A stretch of DNA of 64,000 bases from an uncultured Lachnospiraceae bacterium (GCA_947626415.1 CANQSA010000003.1:1-64000), one strand, 5' to 3'; counted from the stretch's first letter, positions 19,669 to 29,612 are shown. Numbers and translations: made by a program. The notes: generated by a model not told the origin, from the sequence alone.

Positions 19669-20442
19669 TCAGGAATGATCCCGGTTTAACAGCCGCGTGA
19701 CAGATAAGATCATCTGCTGCGGAACCAGCTTTGTGAGCAGATAAAACGCCTTCATCCAGACGCCGTAAACAGAAACCGCTTTGCCTTTTCTGCCGTCCGT
19801 CAGCGCCTGATGCACCACGTTTTCACAGTCCGCCATGATCAGCTGCTTGTACCAGATAATATTTTTGCCTTCTTCCGCAATATCGAAAAATTCCGTTTTC
19901 ACCGGTCCGGGACATACTGCCGTTACCTGGATGCCTGTCCCATGCAGTTCTTCCCGCAGCGCCCTGGAAAAACTGAGTACATAGGATTTCGATGCCGCAT
20001 AGACGGCAAACTGCGGCTGCGGCAGAAAAGCGGCAGAGGAAGCGATCTGAATGAGCAGAGAGCCTTTTTGCAGATAAGGCAGCACCAGTTTGGTCACCGC
20101 AGTCAACGCCACACAGTTTAGCTGTACCATACCGGTGTTGTGTGCATAGGAAATATCCGCGACCGATCCGACTTTTCCGTATCCGGCACAGTTGGCGCAG
20201 ATCCGGATATTGGGCTTTTCCCTTTCCAATTCCTGTTGGATGCAGGTGATTCCTTCAGCGGTGCTTAAATCCGCCGAAAGGATCCGGCAGGATTTCTGTA
20301 ATTCCTCCGCCAGCGTTTCCAGGCGCTCTGTTCTTCTGGCAATCAGCCAGATTTCCTGAATACCGGGCATCGTCCGGTCTATTTCCCGCGCGAACTGCGC
20401 GCCCAGGCCGGAAGACGCGCCTGTGATCAATGCAATTTTCAT
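19669..20442 (-). CDS. Short-chain dehydrogenase/reductase
   Basis: A 257-residue NAD(P)-dependent oxidoreductase. The dinucleotide motif TGASSGLGAQFA is at residues 7-18, the second motif CANCAGYG replaces the usual NNAG, and the active site is YAASKSYV with Ser in IASSAAFLPQ. The C-terminus has a hydrophobic helix. The substrate is unknown. GGAGGG precedes ATG 20442, which overlaps the RsuA-family gene by four bases. Confidence 0.9.
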   Translation of the reverse strand: MKIALITGASSGLGAQFAREIDRTMPGIQEIWLIARRTERLETLAEELQKSCRILSADLSTAEGITCIQQELEREKPNIRICANCAGYGKVGSVADISYAHNTGMVQLNCVALTAVTKLVLPYLQKGSLLIQIASSAAFLPQPQFAVYAASKSYVLSFSRALREELHGTGIQVTAVCPGPVKTEFFDIAEEGKNIIWYKQLIMADCENVVHQALTDGRKGKAVSVYGVWMKAFYLLTKLVPQQMILSVTRLLNRDHS

Positions 20443-21185
20443 TTCCGCTTCCCTCCGTTTTTGAGAATCGCGATCTCCCCGTCTGTCAAAGGCCGGTATG
20501 CGCCTGGCTGCAGCTGCCCGTCCAGCCCTACCCCGCCCATGGAGAGCCGTTTTAAATATAGAACGCCGCAGCCGACTGCGGCAAACATCCGCTTGATCTG
20601 ATGATATTTTCCTTCATAAATCGTGACTTCGGCTCTGGAAAAGCCCGGTTCTGCCGAAAGGATCCGCAGTTCTGCAGGCAGCAGCGTGACCGGCTTCTCA
20701 TCATGGTTTTTATCCCGGATCACGATTCCTGTCCGAAACTGCTGTACATGCTGATCCGTCAGCTCCCCGTCCACTTCTGCATAATACCGCTTTTCCACAT
20801 GCCGCCCGGGTGACAACAGCCGGTGCGCCAGGGCGCCGTCATTGGTCAGAATACAGAGTCCTTCCGTATCCTTATCGAGTCTTCCAACCGGAAATACGTC
20901 CCGGTCCGACGGCACCAGTTCTGTTACAGTCTTAGACGCCGGATCCTCTGTAGAAGAGACATAACCAGCCGGTTTATTTAACATATAATAGACAAACCGG
21001 CTGTAAAAGACGGCTTTTCCGTTTACGCAAACCGTTTCGGCAACGCCCCGGTCGTTTTCCCGTAATTTCTGTTCCGGACTGACTGCGGTCTGTCCGTCCA
21101 CGGTCACGGCTTTTTTTCGGATCAGCTGTTTTACTTCACTGCGGCTGCCGATCCCCGCTTCTGCCAAAAATTTATCTAACCGCAT
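20439..21185 (-). CDS. RsuA/RluB/RluE/RluF-family pseudouridine synthase
   Basis: A 248-residue rRNA pseudouridine synthase with an N-terminal S4 domain (MRLDKFLAEAGIGSRSEVKQLI) and the catalytic motif VGRLDKDTEGLCILTNDG holding the Asp. YEGKYHQIKRMFAAVG is the conserved C-terminal loop. ATG 21185 follows GGAG; an ATG four codons upstream is less well placed. Confidence 0.93.
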   Translation of the reverse strand: MRLDKFLAEAGIGSRSEVKQLIRKKAVTVDGQTAVSPEQKLRENDRGVAETVCVNGKAVFYSRFVYYMLNKPAGYVSSTEDPASKTVTELVPSDRDVFPVGRLDKDTEGLCILTNDGALAHRLLSPGRHVEKRYYAEVDGELTDQHVQQFRTGIVIRDKNHDEKPVTLLPAELRILSAEPGFSRAEVTIYEGKYHQIKRMFAAVGCGVLYLKRLSMGGVGLDGQLQPGAYRPLTDGEIAILKNGGKRK

Positions 21186-21226
21186 ACAATTCTCCATTTA
21201 TATCCGCAGCGCAGATCCCTGTGCGG

Positions 21227-22033
21227 CTACAGCCGCAGTCCCTGCGCCCGATATCCTTCCGCGATAATATCCAGTTCCTTGCTGAATTTGGAGAGCGCTT
21301 CGATATTATCCTCCGCATAGATACGGTAAAATTCATCCTGGATCTTAACGATTTCCCGCTTATTTGCCACATGGTACAGATTCTGGATACTGTTTAAGAT
21401 CTCGGCTACGATATTGGCCTTCATCTGGAAGGAATTCTGTGCGTCCATGATCTCGCTCCGGATCGAGGTCATTTCCCGGTCCAGCGCGACGATTGCCTCC
21501 GCCGCGCCCAGCAGTCGCTTTTTGATCGGCAGCGGAATATTCTGCTTATATTTATACTGGAGGGAATGCTCTACCGTAGCCCAGAAATCCATAGCAAGCG
21601 TCCGGATCTGGATCTCCACGGGTATCATTTTCCGGCCCCGCATGGTCTCAACCGTATAATGTACGATCAAATGATAGCTTCGGTAACCGCTCACTTTGGC
21701 ATGGGTGATATAATCCTTTTCCGAATCGACCTGCATATCGCTTCTCTGCCGGATCAGCGACACCACCCGGTCGATATCCTCTACGAACTGACAAATGATC
21801 CGGATTCCCGCAATATCTTCGATCTCCGTCTCAATCTCATCCATCGAGATTCCCTTTTTCTGCACTTTTTCCAAAATACTGGAAATCTTTTTGACACGGC
21901 CGTTGACCGCCTCAATGGGACAGTACTCCCCCATTGCTTTATGTTCCTGGATCAGATGCCGGAACTTCACCAATATTTCGTCCACCGCCTGTTCGTAAGG
22001 CGTCAGTATTTCTCGCCATAATTGAATTTCCAA
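21227..22033 (-). CDS. Small alarmone synthetase (RelQ/YjbM-like GTP pyrophosphokinase)
   Basis: A synthetase-only RelA/SpoT protein that makes (p)ppGpp from ATP and GTP/GDP. The synthetase domain shows EDIAGIRIICQFVEDI, DYITHAKVSGYRSYHLIV and VEIQIRTLAMDFWATVEHSLQYK. The HD hydrolase, TGS and ACT domains of long Rel proteins are missing. TTG 22033 is chosen because CGGAGGG lies eight bases upstream; ATG 22054, which overlaps the upstream stop, is possible but places the ribosome site inside the gene. It would adjust growth on stress. Confidence 0.88.
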   Translation of the reverse strand: MEIQLWREILTPYEQAVDEILVKFRHLIQEHKAMGEYCPIEAVNGRVKKISSILEKVQKKGISMDEIETEIEDIAGIRIICQFVEDIDRVVSLIRQRSDMQVDSEKDYITHAKVSGYRSYHLIVHYTVETMRGRKMIPVEIQIRTLAMDFWATVEHSLQYKYKQNIPLPIKKRLLGAAEAIVALDREMTSIRSEIMDAQNSFQMKANIVAEILNSIQNLYHVANKREIVKIQDEFYRIYAEDNIEALSKFSKELDIIAEGYRAQGLRL

Positions 22034-22053
22034 TGGCTTTTCCCTCCGTTTCA

Positions 22054-22947
22054 TCAATAGTCTGCCGTAATCGTACGGTTTTCCATCAGTTTCATGATCC
22101 AATACGGATTAAAGCTGATCTCTTTGCCCGTACTGTCCGATATATAAATTCCCATATGCAGATGTACGTCAAAATTACCGGACGTCCCTTCTACTTTACT
22201 ATAGCCCGTGTTTCCCATGAATCCAAGCAGCTGGCCCGCTTTTACGCTTACGCCCTTCTTCATATCCGGATCGTAACGGGACAGATGCGCATAATAAAAA
22301 TACCCGCCGTTCCGGCTGCGGATCCCGATGCGCCAGCCACCTTTTTCCAGCCAGCCGATCTGTTCTACCACGCCGTCCGTCATACTGACAACCGGATAAT
22401 AATCCGGTTCATTGAGATCGCCCATCAGGTCGGTCCCCTCATGGCTCCGGCTGCCGCCGTAAGTACGTTCAAATCCCCAGGAATCCACATAATTGATCCA
22501 GGGCGTGTTCTGATGGCCGGATCTTGCCACCGGAAAATACTGTAAATCTCCATACAAAGCGGAAAACAGATCGCATAACAGTGAAAACTGTGCGTTCTGA
22601 TACGTTTGATAATAGTTATAATCGGCCAGATATTCCTGCCGTCCGGGCAGATCGTCAACGGTGAACTCCGTCAGATTCAGCTCATTTCTGCCGTAACAGA
22701 CGGCCAATACCGTGATCCAGTCAAGATTTTCCTGTTCTGCCCATTCCCGCACCGCCAAAACAGCCTCCGGCGCAATCTGCAGGCTTCGGACCTGCGCCTG
22801 CTCCAAAATCGGTTCCGGCAGGGCGGGCGGCCTGACGGTCAGGATCATCTGTTCCATTCCCAGCGTCAGAAGCACGGCAGCACACAGAAGCAAAAGACAT
22901 ATTTCATAACAGAGCAAAGATCTGTGTTGTTCCCTGCAGTCACTCAT
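22054..22947 (-). CDS. Membrane-anchored M23 (LytM) family peptidase
   Basis: A 297-residue protein with one N-terminal hydrophobic segment (ICLLLLCAAVLLTLGMEQMIL) and an extracytoplasmic C-terminal LytM domain. Zinc ligands are visible in SHEGTDLMG (HxxxD) and in VHLHMGIYI (HxH). It probably cuts peptidoglycan cross-links or activates an amidase. GGAG precedes ATG 22947. It overlaps coaE by its upstream frame only; the coaE stop is 27 bases upstream of this start. Confidence 0.88.
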   Translation of the reverse strand: MSDCREQHRSLLCYEICLLLLCAAVLLTLGMEQMILTVRPPALPEPILEQAQVRSLQIAPEAVLAVREWAEQENLDWITVLAVCYGRNELNLTEFTVDDLPGRQEYLADYNYYQTYQNAQFSLLCDLFSALYGDLQYFPVARSGHQNTPWINYVDSWGFERTYGGSRSHEGTDLMGDLNEPDYYPVVSMTDGVVEQIGWLEKGGWRIGIRSRNGGYFYYAHLSRYDPDMKKGVSVKAGQLLGFMGNTGYSKVEGTSGNFDVHLHMGIYISDSTGKEISFNPYWIMKLMENRTITADY

Positions 22948-22973
22948 AAAAATCTCCAAATCAACGATTTGGT

Positions 22974-23594
22974 CTATTTTATGCAAAAAGTCTGAAATAA
23001 TTTCTCAATCTGCCGTTCCAGTTCAGAGACGGAACCACTGTTTTCGATCTGTACGACCGGATAAGGACCGGCGAGTAATTCCGCATAGGACTGGTTTGCC
23101 ATAACTGCTTCGCAGCGTTCTCTGCTGTATTGCCTGAATTCCATCAGCCGCCGGATGCGGACCTCTTTTTCTGCCGTCACATACCAGATCTGATCACAAA
23201 GCGGCGCATATCCGGCTTCCCATAAAATAGCGGATTCCAGAACCAGACAGGAATAACCGGTATTTCCGGCTCTGAACGACCGGATCTGCTCCTGCACAAA
23301 CTGCATCACGGCAGGATGAATGATGGCATCCAGTTGTGCCAGCCTGTCAGGATCCGCAAATACGACCTGCGATAAAACCTCCCGGTTCAGTCTTCCGTCC
23401 GGCAGGCAGAGTCCGGCGATATCCGCGAAGCGGGTACAAATAGCCTGATAACACGATTGTCCGGGTTCCATCAGGAGTTTCCCGACGGCGTCCATTTCTA
23501 CCAGACCGGCGTTCCAGTGGTTTTTTAAGATTGCAAGTACCTGCGATTTTCCACAGCCGACGCCGCCTGTGACGCCAATGACCTGATCCTGCAT
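22974..23594 (-). CDS. coaE: Dephospho-CoA kinase
   Basis: A 206-residue kinase for the last step of coenzyme A synthesis. The P-loop GVTGGVGCGKS is at residues 7-17; LDAIIHPAVMQFV and the lid-region RRLMEFRQYSRE match CoaE. GGAGG precedes ATG 23594. It follows polA by 41 bases, a very common pairing. Confidence 0.95.
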   Translation of the reverse strand: MQDQVIGVTGGVGCGKSQVLAILKNHWNAGLVEMDAVGKLLMEPGQSCYQAICTRFADIAGLCLPDGRLNREVLSQVVFADPDRLAQLDAIIHPAVMQFVQEQIRSFRAGNTGYSCLVLESAILWEAGYAPLCDQIWYVTAEKEVRIRRLMEFRQYSRERCEAVMANQSYAELLAGPYPVVQIENSGSVSELERQIEKLFQTFCIK

Positions 23595-23635
23595 CTAAAC
23601 CTCCATTCCAAAGCGCGCATAGGGCAGCGAACGGG

Positions 23636-26269
23636 CTAATGCGCCTCGTACCAGTTCGTTCCGCACTCCATGCCGATCTCCAAGGGAACAGCCAGATCCG
23701 CTGCTCCGGACATCTCCCGTCTGACGATCTCCTTTACGGTATCGATCTCTTCGGTTTTCGTTTCGATCAGCAGTTCGTCATGTACCTGCAGCACGATCCG
23801 GGACTGCAGATGCGCCTCTTTTAAGGCAGCCGCGACACGGATCATGGCAATCTTCATGATATCCGCCGCGGTTCCCTGGATCGGAGAATTCATAGCGATC
23901 CTTTCGCCGAAGGAACGCTGCATGAAATTGCCGGAAGACAGTTCCGGGACCGGTCTTCTCCGTCCGAACATCGTGGTGACATAGCCCTGCTTTTTGGCGT
24001 TCGCAACGCTTTCATCCAAAAATTTTTTAATGCCCGGATAGGTTTCAAAATATTTCTCAATATATTCGTTGGCTTCTTTTCGGGTAATACTCAGATCCTG
24101 GCTCAGACCAAAAGAACTGATCCCGTATACGATACCGAAATTGACGGCTTTCGCGTTTCGGCGCTGCAGCGGCGTCACTTCCGCAATCGGTACTTTAAAT
24201 ACTTTGGCGGCCGTGATCCGATGAATATCCTGATCGCTTTTATACGCTTCGATCAGGTTTTGATCTCCGGACATGTGCGCCAGGATCCGCAGCTCAATCT
24301 GAGAATAATCCGCGTCAATAAACACAAATCCCGGTTTGGGCACAAACACCTTTCGGATTTCCCTGCCCAGTTCCATCCGGATCGGAATATTCTGCAGATT
24401 CGGCTCCGTACTGGAGATTCGGCCGGTCGCCGTAATGGTCTGATTGAATTTTCCGTGGATCCGCCGGTCCGCGCCGATAAATACTTCCAGTCCGTCCGCA
24501 TAAGTGGATTTCAGTTTTGTCAGCTGCCTGTAATCCAGGATCTTCTGTACGACCGGATAATCCGGCGCCAGCTTTTCCAGTACCTCCGCCGAAGTGGAAA
24601 ATCCGGTTTTCGTTTTTTTGCCGCCGGGCAGCCCCATTTCTCCGAATAGGATCTCTCCCAGTTGTTTCGGAGAATTGATATTAAATTCTCTGCCGACTGT
24701 ATCGTAAATCTGCTGCTGGCATACGGCGATCTGTTCTCCCAGTTTGGCGCCATATTCCTGCAGCGCTGTTTTATTCACTTCAATTCCGGCCTGCTCCATA
24801 TCAAACAGCGCATAAACCAAAGGCATTTCCACATCCCGAAACAGAGCAAGCATCCCGCTCTCTGTCAGTTTTGCAAGCAGAACCGGCTGCGCCGCATACG
24901 CGGTCCATGCCTGATAACAGACATATTGACAAAACAGTTCCGGTTTCTCATTCTCAGCCTCTAACGGAAGCTGTTTTCCAAAGAACTGACTGTAATTCGG
25001 CACTGCCGTATTTAGGTAATCCCGGGCAATATCCTCGCCTTCGTAGGAATCCTTTAACGGATTGAGCAGATAAGCCGCGACCGACAGATCCTGTATCGGG
25101 TCCCCGACTTTACATGGGATCCAGGAAAGCTGCGCCTTAAGATCCATAACAGATAACAGCTGCAGGCCGGAAAGCCAGCCGCTTAAAAAGATCTGAATAT
25201 CCATCATGGTAATCTCGTCTGTCACCGGGATCCAGTAAACAGAGTCTCCCCAGGTCACGCTGAGTCCGACCGGAGCCGACCCGCTGCTCACCCAGTGCAG
25301 CGCCCCTCTTTCCGCGGTTTTCGCAAGTCTTTCCATTTCCGCAAAGGCCTGCTTTTCGGAAATCCGGACAAACCGTTTTGTCAGATCACCATTTTCTTCC
25401 TGAATATGCTCAAACCGATGATAAAAACTCTTAAATTCCAGGCGCCGGATCAGATCTAACGCCTCTTTTGTATAGATTGTTTCCAGACGGCCGTCCTGAA
25501 CGGAGCAGTCCAGGGATACATCTGTACGGATCGTGGCAAGCGTCTTGCTTAACCGCGCCAGTTCAAAATGCTCCTGTATTGCAGACGACGCGCGGGAAGA
25601 TTTGATCTCCGCGGCATGCGCATATACGGCTTCGATATCGCCGTACTCCGCGATCAGTTTAGTCGCCGTTTTTTCCCCGATTCCCGGAACGCCGGGAATA
25701 TTGTCGGACGCATCGCCCATCAGCGCTTTTACATCGATAAACTGCGTCGGCGTCACCTGATATTTTTCCAGAACTTCTTTTTCCGTATAGTCCTCGATTT
25801 CCGTCTTTCCGCCTTTTGTTTTGGGAATCCGGATTTTAATGCTGCCGGAAGCAAGCTGCAAAAGATCCCGGTCGCCGGAGATCACGGAAACCTGGCAGCC
25901 TTCTTTTTCCGCCTGTTTTGCCAGCGTTCCCAGCACATCATCCGCCTCATACCCCTCCCGGGCCGCAATGCGGATCTGCATGGCGCGAAGTACCTCCTGG
26001 ATCATGGGCACCTGTTCCCGCAGTTCAGGCAGCATGGGCTTTCTGGTTCCCTTATAGGCATCGTACATCTGATGGCGGAAGGTCTGTTTATTGACATCGA
26101 ACGCAACGATCAGATAATCCGGCTGTTCCTCCTCCATGATCTTAAAGAGGATATTCAAAAAACCATATACCGCATTGGTATGCCTGCCTTCCGAATTTGT
26201 CAGATCCGGCACGCCGTAAAAGGCGCGGTTTAAAATACTGTGTCCGTCAATCAGCACTGCTTTTTCCAT
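23636..26269 (-). CDS. polA: DNA polymerase I
   Basis: An 877-residue repair and Okazaki-fragment polymerase. It has an N-terminal 5'-3' exonuclease (LIDGHSILNRAFYG; ISGDRDLLQLAS; DVKALMGDASDNIPGVPGIGEKTA), a middle exonuclease-like domain, and a family A polymerase core with DADYSQIELRILAHMSGD, RRNAKAVNFGIVYGIS and VQVHDELL. The middle domain lacks the DxE proofreading residues (it reads GALHWVSSG at that place), as in many Gram-positive Pol I enzymes, so proofreading is not expected. GGAG precedes ATG 26269. Confidence 0.96.
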   Translation of the reverse strand: MEKAVLIDGHSILNRAFYGVPDLTNSEGRHTNAVYGFLNILFKIMEEEQPDYLIVAFDVNKQTFRHQMYDAYKGTRKPMLPELREQVPMIQEVLRAMQIRIAAREGYEADDVLGTLAKQAEKEGCQVSVISGDRDLLQLASGSIKIRIPKTKGGKTEIEDYTEKEVLEKYQVTPTQFIDVKALMGDASDNIPGVPGIGEKTATKLIAEYGDIEAVYAHAAEIKSSRASSAIQEHFELARLSKTLATIRTDVSLDCSVQDGRLETIYTKEALDLIRRLEFKSFYHRFEHIQEENGDLTKRFVRISEKQAFAEMERLAKTAERGALHWVSSGSAPVGLSVTWGDSVYWIPVTDEITMMDIQIFLSGWLSGLQLLSVMDLKAQLSWIPCKVGDPIQDLSVAAYLLNPLKDSYEGEDIARDYLNTAVPNYSQFFGKQLPLEAENEKPELFCQYVCYQAWTAYAAQPVLLAKLTESGMLALFRDVEMPLVYALFDMEQAGIEVNKTALQEYGAKLGEQIAVCQQQIYDTVGREFNINSPKQLGEILFGEMGLPGGKKTKTGFSTSAEVLEKLAPDYPVVQKILDYRQLTKLKSTYADGLEVFIGADRRIHGKFNQTITATGRISSTEPNLQNIPIRMELGREIRKVFVPKPGFVFIDADYSQIELRILAHMSGDQNLIEAYKSDQDIHRITAAKVFKVPIAEVTPLQRRNAKAVNFGIVYGISSFGLSQDLSITRKEANEYIEKYFETYPGIKKFLDESVANAKKQGYVTTMFGRRRPVPELSSGNFMQRSFGERIAMNSPIQGTAADIMKIAMIRVAAALKEAHLQSRIVLQVHDELLIETKTEEIDTVKEIVRREMSGAADLAVPLEIGMECGTNWYEAH

Positions 26270-26290
26270 AGCTTCTCCATTCAAATTCAT

Positions 26291-26626
26291 TTAAAATAAT
26301 CCGATCATGCATAAGATCAGAGAAAAAACGGTTATAATTTCCGCGGAAACCACAATGGTATTGCGCAGCCAGGAAAAACGTTTCAGATATTCTAAGTCTC
26401 TCCCGGCACGCCACAGAAAATGCTTCAGTTCACTTCTGAAATCCAGAGAAGTATCGGAATGTTCCGCTTCATTCAAACCAATCTGCAGAATATAATAAAT
26501 CTCCAGTTCGTCATAACATTCCCGGCAGACGGCGGCATGCTCCAGAAATGCATCCAGCTGCTCCGGGGACAGTTCTTCTTTTTTCAAAAAAGGCTGAATC
26601 AGAGTTTGAAATTCATGGCAGTTCAT
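26291..26626 (-). CDS. Zinc-finger (zf-HC2-like) membrane protein, anti-sigma-like
   Basis: A 111-residue protein. The N-terminus has the HxxxCxxC-like pattern FLEHAAVCRECYDEL and an N-terminal CHEF, as in anti-sigma-factor zinc fingers; the C-terminus is one membrane helix (TIVVSAEIITVFSLILCMIGLF). No sigma factor is next to it, so a true anti-sigma role is uncertain. It is the first gene of the polA-coaE transcript. Confidence 0.7.
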   Translation of the reverse strand: MNCHEFQTLIQPFLKKEELSPEQLDAFLEHAAVCRECYDELEIYYILQIGLNEAEHSDTSLDFRSELKHFLWRAGRDLEYLKRFSWLRNTIVVSAEIITVFSLILCMIGLF

Positions 26627-26659
26627 ACGCGCGCCTCCTAAGGATCCGTTTTCAATTCA

Positions 26660-26688
26660 ATTATACAACTTTTAGGGGGATACCGCAA
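26660..26688 (-). promoter_or_regulatory. Promoter for the zinc-finger gene, polA and coaE
   Basis: TTGCGG (26683-26688) and TATAAT (26660-26665) are spaced by 17 bases. It overlaps the end of the DHHW-protein gene. Confidence 0.6.
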
Positions 26689-28117
26689 TCGAATCTGTGA
26701 AAAAGAATTGGCTGACATAATGATTCTGCCCGGAAGCGATCAGTACCGCATATGCCTCCGCCTCTGCCCACTCGGATTCACTTATATAAGCGGAAAATCC
26801 ATTATCGCCCTGCGTGTCTGTATGCAGCAGTTCCTGCTCATAGATCGGAAACGCCTCATAAGCAGTAACGCTATCTCCGTGTCTTGTCAGAATATACGCC
26901 TGATAATCTTCTCCCAGATATTCCTCCTGTATCGTTCCGTAAATATGCACATAACCGTCCTGTCCCGCGGCACAAACCGTAAATTCATCTCCATACAGTG
27001 CTGCCGCGTTAACATCCGCCTTCACTTTTTCTGCCGGCATGACCGGAGCTTTTTTCACCAGATTATCCAGATTTCTTTCTACGATCTCCAAAATACAGGT
27101 ATCCGCATGATAAGTATTGATATAATCCATCGGATACGGATAAGAGCGCGTCAGTATGGTATGCCCGTAATTTTCCGCCAGAAAGACCTGCATCGCGTTG
27201 CAAAAAGAGTCGCGAAACATAACCAGCGAGCTTTCCTCCGGTCTGTTTTCATTTTCCATTTCCAGAAAAAGCGCATCCGGGGCAGTTTCATGGGAAAGGA
27301 CAGCATAGTGGAACGCATAGTCCGGATAGTACTGAATATCCGGTTTTGCCTGATGGGAATACAGCATAGCGGCCAGATCCGCATTCCAGTCTTTTCGTTC
27401 CGTAAAAGAAAGATCGTCAAAGGTCAGGCTGCTCTTTTGATTCCGGTCTGCAATCCGGCCGGTGATTGCCTGATATGCCAGCAAAGCGCCCCGATAATCC
27501 CAGTGACTGTCCTGTTTCTGATATAAAATTTCATCTTTTTCTGAAAAAACAGATTTCAGGCTGACATAATTTACATCGGAATCCGCCAGCGCCTGCTCCA
27601 GAAGTTCCAGATTCCCATCTGCCGAAAGCGGCCGATAATAAAACGGCATCGCGTCCGGATACAAGGTATTTTTGTTGGGGACAACGGTAAAAACAAAGGA
27701 AGCTCCCTGTTTTTCCGTATAATTCTGCATCATTTCCAGCGTACGGACCATATTTCGGATATTTCTTCCGCTTAACGTCGCGACATTCAGATAATCCGCC
27801 TCGGTATCCGCGTAAAAAAGCCAGCCGTCTGATCCCACGATCACGCTTTCTTCCGAAGACTGCCGGAATAGGGCAGTCTGCAATATACTGTTGGCCTCTG
27901 CCAGAACCGTTCTGAACCCGATATGGTCGTCAATCCACAGATCAAACTCTTCCATATACCCGGTATTCAGACTCCCGTCCGCCTTTCGCAGCTGCGGAAA
28001 CGGACTTAATTCCCTGTTTTCCGTGGAATCCGCATCGGTAAACAGCGGCATGGAAACAGCGGGCAGCGCCAGCAGCAGGATCATGACAATAAAATAAAGC
28101 ACATTCAGTCTTTTCAA
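26672..28117 (-). CDS. DHHW/AlgJ-like acetylation-associated protein
   Basis: A 481-residue extracytoplasmic protein with an N-terminal membrane anchor (VLYFIVMILLLALPAVSMPLF). ENRELSPFPQL, the SGNH-like Asp-His pair in KQDSHWDYRGALLAY, and VMFRDSFCNAM match the DHHW/AlgJ/AlgX group, which transfers acyl groups from an MBOAT partner to an extracellular polymer. The partner MBOAT gene is 55 bases upstream. TTG 28117 follows GAGGA; no ATG fits. The polymer could be an exopolysaccharide or teichoic acid. Confidence 0.82.
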   Translation of the reverse strand: MKRLNVLYFIVMILLLALPAVSMPLFTDADSTENRELSPFPQLRKADGSLNTGYMEEFDLWIDDHIGFRTVLAEANSILQTALFRQSSEESVIVGSDGWLFYADTEADYLNVATLSGRNIRNMVRTLEMMQNYTEKQGASFVFTVVPNKNTLYPDAMPFYYRPLSADGNLELLEQALADSDVNYVSLKSVFSEKDEILYQKQDSHWDYRGALLAYQAITGRIADRNQKSSLTFDDLSFTERKDWNADLAAMLYSHQAKPDIQYYPDYAFHYAVLSHETAPDALFLEMENENRPEESSLVMFRDSFCNAMQVFLAENYGHTILTRSYPYPMDYINTYHADTCILEIVERNLDNLVKKAPVMPAEKVKADVNAAALYGDEFTVCAAGQDGYVHIYGTIQEEYLGEDYQAYILTRHGDSVTAYEAFPIYEQELLHTDTQGDNGFSAYISESEWAEAEAYAVLIASGQNHYVSQFFFTDSIAVSP

Positions 28118-28172
28118 GTATTTCCTCTTTTCCGCGTATCAAAACGCACAGTGTGCAAATCCCCGGCCGCTC

Positions 28173-29603
28173 CTAAAAACGGAAATAAATAAACGGATTA
28201 TAGCTGTCGGAAGCAAGCGCCATGAGGCACAGCAGCAAAACAACAATGGAGCAGGCCATCGCCGGCAGTTCTGTCCGGATCCGTTTCGGCCCGGGCCGAT
28301 ACAGTTTCAGCCAGAGCCATTTCGGAAACGGCGTCGCACCGATCAAAGCCAGGGCAAAAATAAACAGGTAATACGGCGCCAGCAGTTTAACCGCCGTGAT
28401 ATATCCAATGCCGCCTGCGGAGCCAAAACCGGCCATCGCCATGAAAAAGCTGCCTGCCTGCGCCAGATTATCGGCGCGAAACAGCACAAAGCCCAAAAGA
28501 ACCGCAAGGATCGTGTATAAATGTGCCAGAATTTTCGGCAGAAAATGTCTGCTTTTCCTGCACTGCTCTACAGGAATGATCTTAAACTGCTCGGCAGTCA
28601 GAAGCGTCCCGTGAAACATACCCCAGAGAATAAAGGTCCAGTTGGCGCCATGCCAGAATCCGGTTGCCAAAAAAACCAGATAGCGGTTCCGCGCGGTCTT
28701 CCATTTCCCGCCGCGGTTTCCGCCCAGCGGAATATAGAGATATTCCCGAAACCAGCCGGTCAGAGAAATGTGCCATCTTCTCCAGAAATCCTGTATGCTG
28801 CAGGCGATATAGGGATAATGAAAATTCTCCTGAAAATGAAATCCAAACATGGTTCCGAGCCCGATCGCCATATCGGAATAACCGGAAAAGTCAAAATAAA
28901 TCTGCATCATATACGCAGCGGCGCCGATCCAGGCGGAAAAGAATCCGATCTCCTGATTCTGCAGAGCAAACACGGTATCCGCGACATAACCCATCGCATT
29001 CGAGATCAGGATCTTCTTTCCCAAGCCGCAGATAAACCGGTACATTCCCTGCTTGATCTGTTCAAAATCAGCGGACCGGCTGTCGATCTGCGCCGCCACG
29101 TCATGGTAGCGGATAATAGGACCCGCGATCAGCTGCGGGAAAAAAGAGAGATATAAAAACAGTTTGCTGATCCGCTTCTGCGCTTCGGCTTTCTGGCGAT
29201 AAACGTCAATTACATACGACAGGGCCTGAAAGGTATAAAAAGAGATCCCGATCGGCAGACGAAGCTCCGGCACCGGAAGCTGTATGGCTTCGGGCAGAAG
29301 GCCGTTCAGCGTTTCCGCAAAAAAGCCGGCATATTTAAAAACCAACAGCAGCGACAGATTGATGCAGACTGCCGCCGCCAGCCAGAGCTTCCGCCGTGTT
29401 TTCCCGACCAGACGGCCAAAGCCGTAATTTAAAAGCACCGAAAACAGCAGCAAAAGGATATATACCGGCTCTCCATAGGCGTAAAACAAAAAGCTGGCCG
29501 CTATTAAAAGTACGTTTTTTACCCGGATATCGGCAGCACAGGTATGCAGTACCAATACGACAGGGAGAAAAAAGCTAAGAAAAATAAATGAACTAAATTC
29601 CAT
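28173..29603 (-). CDS. MBOAT-family membrane O-acyltransferase (AlgI/DltB-like)
   Basis: A 476-residue polytopic membrane protein. The conserved core FWRRWHISLTGWFREYLYIPLGGNR and the catalytic-His region ATGFWHGANWTFILWGMFHG are intact. MBOAT proteins pass acetyl or other acyl groups across the membrane to a periplasmic-side acceptor protein, here most likely the DHHW protein encoded next. AAGGAT precedes ATG 29603, ten bases after the upstream gene. Confidence 0.92.
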   Translation of the reverse strand: MEFSSFIFLSFFLPVVLVLHTCAADIRVKNVLLIAASFLFYAYGEPVYILLLLFSVLLNYGFGRLVGKTRRKLWLAAAVCINLSLLLVFKYAGFFAETLNGLLPEAIQLPVPELRLPIGISFYTFQALSYVIDVYRQKAEAQKRISKLFLYLSFFPQLIAGPIIRYHDVAAQIDSRSADFEQIKQGMYRFICGLGKKILISNAMGYVADTVFALQNQEIGFFSAWIGAAAYMMQIYFDFSGYSDMAIGLGTMFGFHFQENFHYPYIACSIQDFWRRWHISLTGWFREYLYIPLGGNRGGKWKTARNRYLVFLATGFWHGANWTFILWGMFHGTLLTAEQFKIIPVEQCRKSRHFLPKILAHLYTILAVLLGFVLFRADNLAQAGSFFMAMAGFGSAGGIGYITAVKLLAPYYLFIFALALIGATPFPKWLWLKLYRPGPKRIRTELPAMACSIVVLLLCLMALASDSYNPFIYFRF

Positions 29604-29612
29604 AACCCATCC

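Noticed and set aside
23598..23645. GCGCAT/ATGCGC hairpin between polA and coaE as a terminator
   Set aside because: There is no T-run, and it lies between two genes usually transcribed together.
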